Part shown: positions 59,041 through 64,000 of the stretch, in pieces
Layout of the letters: each line of letters starts with the position of its first letter
Numbering within the stretch: position 1 is the first letter of the stretch
Translations under genes and position numbers: made by a program
The notes under the pieces: model-generated
The model's input: only the letters and a program-made list of their open reading frames with translations
The model's database searches: none
Told to the model about the DNA's origin: nothing
Source: Chryseobacterium tagetis
Lineage (GTDB): Bacteria; Bacteroidota; Bacteroidia; Flavobacteriales; Weeksellaceae
Direction: 5' to 3'
DNA: 64,000 nucleotides
Assembly: GCF_016735585.2 (NCBI RefSeq)
Contig: NZ_JAERSE020000002.1
Location: forward strand, 434,001 to 498,000

Positions 59041-60288
59041 ATGAGTACAATAGAATTCAACCAAGTGTGGAAAGAAAAGTTACTGAACCGTTTTCTTAAT
59101 TACGTAAAAATATACTCAACAAGTGACGCAGAAAGCGAAACAACCCCTTCTACGGAAAGACAGTGGGACATCGCAAAATACATTACTGAAGAGCTGAAAA
59201 CGATCGGTCTTGAAGAGGTATCGATTGATGATAACGGTTATATCATGGGATATGTCCCTTCCAACCTTGAAAATGATGACAAACCAACGATTGGATTTAT
59301 TTCACATTATGATACGTCACCGGATTTCAGTGGAGAAAATGTAAATCCTCAGGTTTGGGAAAATTATGACGGAAGTGATTTATTATTAAATCAAACAACA
59401 GGTTTCAAGTTATCTCCTTCAAAATTTGAAAGTTTAAAAAAATATATCGGTCAAACGTTGATCACGACAGACGGAACAACGCTTCTTGGTGCCGATGACA
59501 AAGCAGGTTGCGCAGAAATTGTAACAGCTGCTGAATATTTAATCGCTCATCCGGAAATTAAGCACGGAAGAATCGCGGTTGGATTTACGCCTGATGAAGA
59601 AATCGGAAGAGGCGCACACAAATTTGATGTTGCTAAATTTGGAGCTGAATTCGCTTATACTATGGATGGCGGAGAAGTTGGAGAACTGGAATATGAAAAC
59701 TTTAACGCAGCAGGAGCTGTGGTAAAAATTCACGGATTGAGCGTTCACCCAGGTTATGCCTACGGAAAAATGATTAATGCCGCTTTATTGGCTTCTGAAT
59801 TTGCTCAAACGCTTCCTGCTAACGAAACTCCGGCTACGACTAAAGGTTTTGACGGATTCTACCATTTAATGGACCTAAATGCAGATATTTCCGAAGCTAA
59901 ACTTCAATATATTATCCGTGATCATGATGCGGATAAATTTGAAGCAAGAAAAAAATTCATGGAAGAAAAAGTAGCTGAATTTAATCAAAAACATGGTGAA
60001 GGAACTGCCGAAGTTGAGATTAAAGAACAGTACAGAAACATGAAGCAACAATTTGAAGGAAAAATGCACATCATCGATCTTGCGGCTGCAGCGATGAAAG
60101 AAGCAGGAATAGAACCTAAAATTAAAGCGATCAGAGGAGGAACAGACGGAGCACAATTATCATACATGGGATTGCCTTGTCCGAATATTTTCGCAGGAGG
60201 AATCAATTTCCACGGACCTTACGAATATGTTGCGTTGGAAAGTATGCAAAAAGCAATGGAGGTTATTTTGAATATTGCGAAAGTTTAA
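59041..60288 (+). CDS. pepT: Peptidase T (tripeptide aminopeptidase)
   Basis: Cytosolic M20-family zinc aminopeptidase that removes N-terminal residues from tripeptides, 415 residues. Metal ligands are visible in ISHYDTSPDFSG (His), LLGADDKAGC (Asp), FTPDEEIGRGAHKFD (Glu-Glu) and TMDGGEVGELE; a C-terminal NFHGPYEYV holds a further His. The dimerisation lid domain (GAVVKIHGLSVHPGYAYGKMINA) is intact. Fits a protein-degrading lifestyle together with the S46 peptidase. The secreted TonB_C-like gene starts 5 bp after its stop. Confidence 0.96.
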   Translation: MSTIEFNQVWKEKLLNRFLNYVKIYSTSDAESETTPSTERQWDIAKYITEELKTIGLEEVSIDDNGYIMGYVPSNLENDDKPTIGFISHYDTSPDFSGENVNPQVWENYDGSDLLLNQTTGFKLSPSKFESLKKYIGQTLITTDGTTLLGADDKAGCAEIVTAAEYLIAHPEIKHGRIAVGFTPDEEIGRGAHKFDVAKFGAEFAYTMDGGEVGELEYENFNAAGAVVKIHGLSVHPGYAYGKMINAALLASEFAQTLPANETPATTKGFDGFYHLMDLNADISEAKLQYIIRDHDADKFEARKKFMEEKVAEFNQKHGEGTAEVEIKEQYRNMKQQFEGKMHIIDLAAAAMKEAGIEPKIKAIRGGTDGAQLSYMGLPCPNIFAGGINFHGPYEYVALESMQKAMEVILNIAKV

Positions 60289-60293
60289 TACGT

Positions 60294-60887
60294 ATGAAGA
60301 AACTCTTAGTTTTATTTCTTTTATTATCTTTTGTATTAGGCTATTCTCAAGTAGAAGAATTTCAGAAAGCAGATGATGTTTACAACAAAAAAATAAAAAC
60401 TCTTCTGAAAAAATTTCCGAAAGAAACAGTTGAAAGATATAAACAGGAACAGCTAATTCTGGATGAAAAAGTTTTGTCATACAATAAGACTTTAGAAAAA
60501 ATATCTTTAGAAGAACAAAAAGGAATTACAGAATATCCACCTCCTTCCAATCCTCCGGTTACAAAACAACCTGAATTTGAGTTGGGCGAAGAACAATTCA
60601 AAGCTCTTTTACGTTCTGCTTATTCTGAGAATCTTACTTTATTGGATATTCAGAAAAATTTCTCTTATACAGCAAGATTAATTGTTGCAGTAGATTCAAA
60701 AGGATATGTGTATGACGCTAAAGTAAAAGGTAAAAATGCTGTTATTAATACTTTTATATTAGCTGCATTTCACAAAATAAAAAATAAAGGAAAATGGAAA
60801 CCCGCAGAAGCTAACGGAAGACCTATGCTTTACGCTTTTATATGTCCTGTAACAATAAATTTTGTTCTAAAAGAAGAGGATTATTAA
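60294..60887 (+). CDS. Secreted protein with TonB-C-terminal-like domain
   Basis: A 197-residue exported protein with the ATG at 60294 (MKKLLVLFLLLSFVLGYSQ), which begins a signal peptide; an upstream in-frame ATG at 60177 lies inside pepT and is rejected. A Lys/Glu-rich helical part (about 20-75) and a short Pro-rich stretch (YPPPSNPPVTKQP) lead to a C-terminal domain (FSYTARLIVAVDSKGYVYDAKVKGKNAVINTFILAAFHKIKNKGKWKP, then NGRPMLYAFICPVTINF) with the pattern of TonB C-terminal domains. It lacks the inner-membrane anchor of true TonB, so its role is unclear. Probably cotranscribed with pepT; a terminator follows. Confidence 0.8.
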   Translation: MKKLLVLFLLLSFVLGYSQVEEFQKADDVYNKKIKTLLKKFPKETVERYKQEQLILDEKVLSYNKTLEKISLEEQKGITEYPPPSNPPVTKQPEFELGEEQFKALLRSAYSENLTLLDIQKNFSYTARLIVAVDSKGYVYDAKVKGKNAVINTFILAAFHKIKNKGKWKPAEANGRPMLYAFICPVTINFVLKEEDY

Positions 60888-60895
60888 CTATAAAC

Positions 60896-60930
60896 AAAAT
60901 ACCCCATTTCAATGAATGGGGTATTTTTAT
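60896..60930. terminator. Bidirectional terminator
   Basis: Perfect 13-bp stem AAAATACCCCATT/AATGGGGTATTTT, 6-nt loop, flanked by A and T runs. The genes ending at 60887 and 60947 converge on it. Confidence 0.9.
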
Positions 60931-60946
60931 TTTAATTAAAAAAAAT

Positions 60947-62008
60947 CTATTCTTGCTGATTTCCTAAAAAAGCATCCCAACCCTGCGCCGTTAAAGCAAC
61001 CAATTGATTAGAACCTCTTGCCACCATAAAATTACCCTCTTCTTTCTCTACAGCATGACCAATAATGGTGAAATCCGGATGATTTTTGATCTTATCAAAA
61101 TCGTTTGGCGAAATGGTAAACAACAATTCATAATCTTCACCTCCGCTCAAAGCTGCCATCACAGGATTCAAATTAAAATCATCTGCCGTAGCAATCGTAA
61201 GATTATCCATAGGAACTTTCTCTTCATACAGTCTGAAACCTACTTTCGACTGATCAGAAAGATGCAGAATTTCCGAAGCCAAACCATCTGAAATATCGAT
61301 CATAGAAGTTGGTTTAATATCCAATTGCTCTAAAATTCCTTTCACATCCGTTCTTGCTTCAGGCTTTAACTGTCTTTCCAGAATATAATCGTAGCCTTCC
61401 ATTTCAGGCTGCATATTTGGATCGGCTAAGAAAACAGCGTGTTCTCTTTCTAAGATCTGAAGTCCCATATAAGCACCTCCCAAATCTCCTGATACGACAA
61501 GAAGATCGTTTGGTTTTGCACCGCTTCTTTTGACAATATTTTCTTCATTCTCCAATCCGATTGCTGTGATACTCATCACAAGACCAGCATTCGAGCTTGT
61601 GGTATCACCTCCTATCAAATCTACTTTATATCTTCCGCAAGCCGCTTGAATTCCGGCATACAATTCCTCTAATGCTTCTACCGGAAAACGGTTGGAAACA
61701 GCCAGAGAAACTAAAATCTGTGTTGGCGTTGCATTCATTGCTGCAACATCGCTCAGGTTTACCACAACTGCTTTATAACCCAAGTGCTTCAAAGGAACAT
61801 ATCCTAAATTGAAATGCACTCCTTCTGCCAAAACATCTGTTGTAATAACTATTTTTTTATTTTCAGGATTGATAATTGCCGCATCATCTCCTACTCCAAG
61901 TTCCGAAGATTCATTGGATAAAGGAAAATGTTCTGTCAAATGTTTTATTAACCCAAATTCTCCTAATTTGGAAATGGGTGTTAATTCCTGTGATTTATCT
62001 TCAAACAT
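60947..62008 (-). CDS. thiL: Thiamine-monophosphate kinase
   Basis: Phosphorylates thiamine monophosphate to the active cofactor thiamine diphosphate; cytosolic dimer with AIRS fold, 353 residues. Blocks: LGVGDDAAIINPENKK (Mg/ATP-binding Asp), TTDVLAEGVHFNL, NLSDVAAMNATP, GGDTTSSNAGL, MIDISDGLASEI and GGEDYELLF, all present. No TPP riboswitch is visible upstream. No other thi gene is in the window. It is followed by a strong terminator. Confidence 0.96.
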   Translation of the reverse strand: MFEDKSQELTPISKLGEFGLIKHLTEHFPLSNESSELGVGDDAAIINPENKKIVITTDVLAEGVHFNLGYVPLKHLGYKAVVVNLSDVAAMNATPTQILVSLAVSNRFPVEALEELYAGIQAACGRYKVDLIGGDTTSSNAGLVMSITAIGLENEENIVKRSGAKPNDLLVVSGDLGGAYMGLQILEREHAVFLADPNMQPEMEGYDYILERQLKPEARTDVKGILEQLDIKPTSMIDISDGLASEILHLSDQSKVGFRLYEEKVPMDNLTIATADDFNLNPVMAALSGGEDYELLFTISPNDFDKIKNHPDFTIIGHAVEKEEGNFMVARGSNQLVALTAQGWDAFLGNQQE

Positions 62009-62097
62009 ATCTTTTAGTATAATTGATTTTGATAAATGATAAACGATCGTTAAAGATACTTTATATCATCAAAAATCATTTATCGCTTACCATGTAT

Positions 62098-62589
62098 TTA
62101 ATTGAACGCCGACGGATCAATATTTTCAGGACGGAAAGGCAATTTTTTAAAATCTTCTCTCGTCAGAACTACTGTATTTTCAGTTCTATATTTATTGATC
62201 GCTTCTACTACATCATCCGGCGGAGTTGTCATTTTTCTCAACATCGTATCGATCCAAACTCCTGTTGCTTCAGAAGTTGCACAGTGCTCTCCTTCAGGAG
62301 TATAAAATTTGTGAACAAAACGATAAATAGAACAATCATCTGCACAGGCATCCACTTCCAGACTTACAATAACGGTCTGATCCGCAAAAATTTCTTTAAA
62401 GAAAGAAAACCTTTCATGCATAATAACAGGTCCAATTCCCCAACGGCTCATTTGTGTAACTCCCATTTTTTCAAGCTTCATAAAAGCCATTCTGGTCTGA
62501 GCACAGTATTGAACATAAGATGAATTTGCTAAATGTTTGTTGGCATCAAGATCGCTCCAACGTACTTCGAATTTATGGTAGAATATCAT
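62098..62589 (-). CDS. Acyl-CoA thioesterase (4HBT hotdog family)
   Basis: Hotdog-fold thioesterase of 163 residues, YbgC-like. The active-site segment reads RWSDLDANKHLANSSYVQYCAQTRMAF, with Asp at the usual position; other parts are GIGPVIMHERFSFFKEIFADQTVIVSL and HKFYTPEGEHCATSEATGVWID. Cytosolic, no signal. Substrate chain length is unknown. It lies 89 bp upstream of thiL on the same strand; whether they share a transcript is not clear. Confidence 0.92.
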   Translation of the reverse strand: MIFYHKFEVRWSDLDANKHLANSSYVQYCAQTRMAFMKLEKMGVTQMSRWGIGPVIMHERFSFFKEIFADQTVIVSLEVDACADDCSIYRFVHKFYTPEGEHCATSEATGVWIDTMLRKMTTPPDDVVEAINKYRTENTVVLTREDFKKLPFRPENIDPSAFN

Positions 62590-62647
62590 TTAAATTTTAT
62601 TTTTAATAATGATTTTTAATTGGTATTTAAAATTTTAACCTCCTTAC

Positions 62648-62712
62648 TGTCATTCCGTAGGAATCTAAGCGATATTATTCAATAACTCAGTCGAGATTCC
62701 TACAGAATGACA
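62648..62712. repeat. REP-like palindromic repeat, copy 2
   Basis: Inverted repeat with 19-bp arms TGTCATTCCGTAGGAATCT (62648-62666) and 62694-62712, one mismatch, and a 27-bp loop. It shares its outer and inner cores with the element at 56952-57029. It occupies the 286-bp gap 62590-62875, which shows no gene. Confidence 0.78.
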
Positions 62713-62875
62713 AACTGGATGGATAATAAAAATCGGAGATTAAAATAACTTAAATTATTCTCATAATTTAAACTTTAAAGTTCAAAAATTATATTCTTCA
62801 AAATTACTCAAATAAGATGGTTTATAAAAATTGTAGTTTTGTAAAAATAATCTTGCGCATAAGATTAATAAAACT

Positions 62876-64000
62876 ATGAAACGAATTATCATTATCGGAG
62901 GCGGTGCAGCAGGATTTTTCTGTGCAGCAAATCTTGACGAAAGCCAATATAAAATTACCATTCTCGAACAAAATTCAGATGTCCTGCAAAAAGTAAAAGT
63001 TTCAGGAGGAGGAAGATGCAATGTAACCCATGCCTGTTTTGATCCGAGAGAACTTGTTCAGTTCTATCCTCGCGGAAATAAGGAATTGCTAAGTGTTTTT
63101 ACCAAATTTCAGCCGGGAGACACGATGGATTGGTTCGATCAACGAAAAGTTTCGTTAAAAATAGAGAATGACAACAGAATTTTTCCTGAAAGTAATTCTT
63201 CACAGACCATTATCAATACTTTTTTAAACGAAATTCAGAAAAAGAATGTTGAAGTGAAAACAAAATGCTCCGTCAAAGAAATTGAAAAACTAGATGAAAA
63301 ATATCTCGTTAAAACCAGTTTAGGAGATTTTGAAGCCGATTTTATCATCTACACTACGGGAAGTTCGCCAAAATCATTGAAAATGATTGAAAATTTAGGC
63401 CATAAAATCATTGATTTAGTTCCTTCACTTTTCACGTTCAACATCAAAGATCCTTTATTGAAAGATTTAGCCGGAACAAGTTTTGAAATGGCTGAAACTT
63501 CTATTCCTAAATTAAAAACGGAAGAAAGCGGACCTTTATTAATTACGCATTGGGGACTTTCGGGACCTGCAATTTTGAAGATTTCAGCTTGGGAAGCCAT
63601 TAATTTGGCAAAAGTGAAATATAATTTTGAAATTGAGGTCAATTTTATTTCTAAAGATTTAGAGGATGCTGAAGAATTATTTCAAAATTTCAAACAGTCC
63701 AATCCAAAGAAAACAATCGGGCAATCGAAGATTTTTGATATCACGAACCGTTTTTGGCAAAGAATCCTTGAAGTTTCAAATGTGGATCTAAATAAGCAGG
63801 TTGCCAATATTTCCGGAAAGGAAATGCAGAAGATCATTGAAAATTTATGCAAAAAGAAATTCAGTGTGACCGGAAAATCAACCTTTAAAGATGAATTCGT
63901 AACGGCAGGAGGAATTGATTTAAAGGAAATTAACTTTAAAAATATGTCTTCGAAAATCCTTCCTAATTTCTATGTTGCCGGAGAAGTTTTGAATATCGAT
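62876..64000 (+). CDS. BaiN/HI0933-family flavoprotein (partial, cut by window end)
   Basis: NAD(P)/FAD-dependent oxidoreductase of the HI0933/BaiN family; the first 375 codons are present and the frame is open at the window end, so the C-terminus (family members are about 390-420 residues) is missing. The dinucleotide-binding motif GGGAAGFFCA lies at residues 8-17, VSGGGRCNVTHAC near 42-54, and the second conserved block TTGSSPKS near 160. Near the end FVTAGGIDLKEIN and LPNFYVAGEVLNID match the C-terminal flavin-binding region. Substrate unknown; hypothetical-protein annotation is common. TAGTTTTG (62834-62841) is a candidate -7 element. The start MKRIIIIGGGA is certain from the FAD motif. 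Confidence 0.93.
   Translation, partial: MKRIIIIGGGAAGFFCAANLDESQYKITILEQNSDVLQKVKVSGGGRCNVTHACFDPRELVQFYPRGNKELLSVFTKFQPGDTMDWFDQRKVSLKIENDNRIFPESNSSQTIINTFLNEIQKKNVEVKTKCSVKEIEKLDEKYLVKTSLGDFEADFIIYTTGSSPKSLKMIENLGHKIIDLVPSLFTFNIKDPLLKDLAGTSFEMAETSIPKLKTEESGPLLITHWGLSGPAILKISAWEAINLAKVKYNFEIEVNFISKDLEDAEELFQNFKQSNPKKTIGQSKIFDITNRFWQRILEVSNVDLNKQVANISGKEMQKIIENLCKKKFSVTGKSTFKDEFVTAGGIDLKEINFKNMSSKILPNFYVAGEVLNID

Noticed and set aside
60177..60293. In-frame ATG far upstream of the TonB_C-like gene
   Set aside because: It lies inside pepT and would place a long polar segment before the signal peptide.
62782..63021. Minus-strand frame opposite the start of the flavoprotein gene
   Set aside because: Overlaps a clear FAD-binding coding start on the other strand; no homology pattern.

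Overview
The window reads as ordinary core chromosome of a member of the Bacteroidota, class Flavobacteriia, most likely Chryseobacterium or a close relative (Weeksellaceae). The evidence is an AT-rich base composition, an alternative complex III operon, a gliding lipoprotein gene (gldH), a protein with a type IX secretion (T9SS) C-terminal sorting domain, GLPGLI-family proteins, an S46 dipeptidyl peptidase, DUF3078/DUF4840/DUF4919/DUF6122 families, and promoters of the Bacteroidota type (TTG, 19-21 bp, TAnnTTTG) with few Shine-Dalgarno sequences. I found no tRNA or rRNA gene, insertion sequence, prophage or CRISPR array. No stretch over 300 bp lacks a gene; the longest gaps (28897-29172 and 62590-62875) hold a divergent promoter region and a palindromic repeat.

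Layout. 153-3270 (minus): part of the suf iron-sulfur operon (HesB/IscA-like, S23-like four-helix bundle, sufB, sufC); the four-helix gene is bracketed by a 26-bp inverted repeat. 3488-5282: two tandem GLPGLI proteins. 5325-6185: zinc metallopeptidase. 6264-8049: two small lipoproteins and a glutathionylspermidine-synthase-like ATP-grasp ligase (YgiB/YgiC-like). 8094-12314 (minus): ribH with a YfgM-like protein, apt with a large lipoprotein, and a secreted protein. 12480-20895 (minus): complete actABCDEF. 21081-24570: SPOR-like protein, polytopic membrane protein, selO. 24636-28896 (minus): ricT, gldH and a class A PBP. 29173-33680: FadL-type porin with SGNH lipoprotein, then prs and rplY. 33750-38364: DUF3078, rhomboid protease, dprA, glutamate dehydrogenase. 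38487-45832: YkgJ and a Kir channel, truncated haemoglobin, then a packed minus-strand group (Ca2+/H+ antiporter, DUF6122, AlkD-like, CPA1 antiporter, DUF4919, hflX). 46002-50845: META lipoprotein, S46 peptidase, DUF1905/YdeI, YifB. 51033-54716 (minus): T9SS cargo, sigma factor with a fused anti-sigma/beta-barrel protein, DUF4840. 54920-56875: HExxH protein, csaA-like, exonuclease, sufT-like. 57045-64000: sulfurtransferase, HMG-CoA lyase, pepT, TonB_C-like secreted protein, thiL, acyl-CoA thioesterase and a flavoprotein cut by the window end.

How the parts connect. The suf genes and the distant sufT-like gene serve Fe-S assembly, which the ActB clusters need. ActA-F form the quinol:electron-acceptor oxidoreductase of the respiratory chain, but no terminal oxidase genes follow. 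prs supplies PRPP, the co-substrate of apt. The S46 peptidase and pepT fit a peptide-using lifestyle, and glutamate dehydrogenase fits the catabolism of the released amino acids. The FadL-type porin and SGNH lipoprotein look like a lipid-ester uptake pair.

No clearly new system (defence, mobile or biosynthetic) is visible. The best candidates for a second look are the inverted-repeat-flanked four-helix gene inside suf, the HExxH/csaA gene pair, the sigma factor with its fused anti-sigma/beta-barrel protein, the YgiB/YgiC-like cassette, and a two-copy palindromic repeat family.
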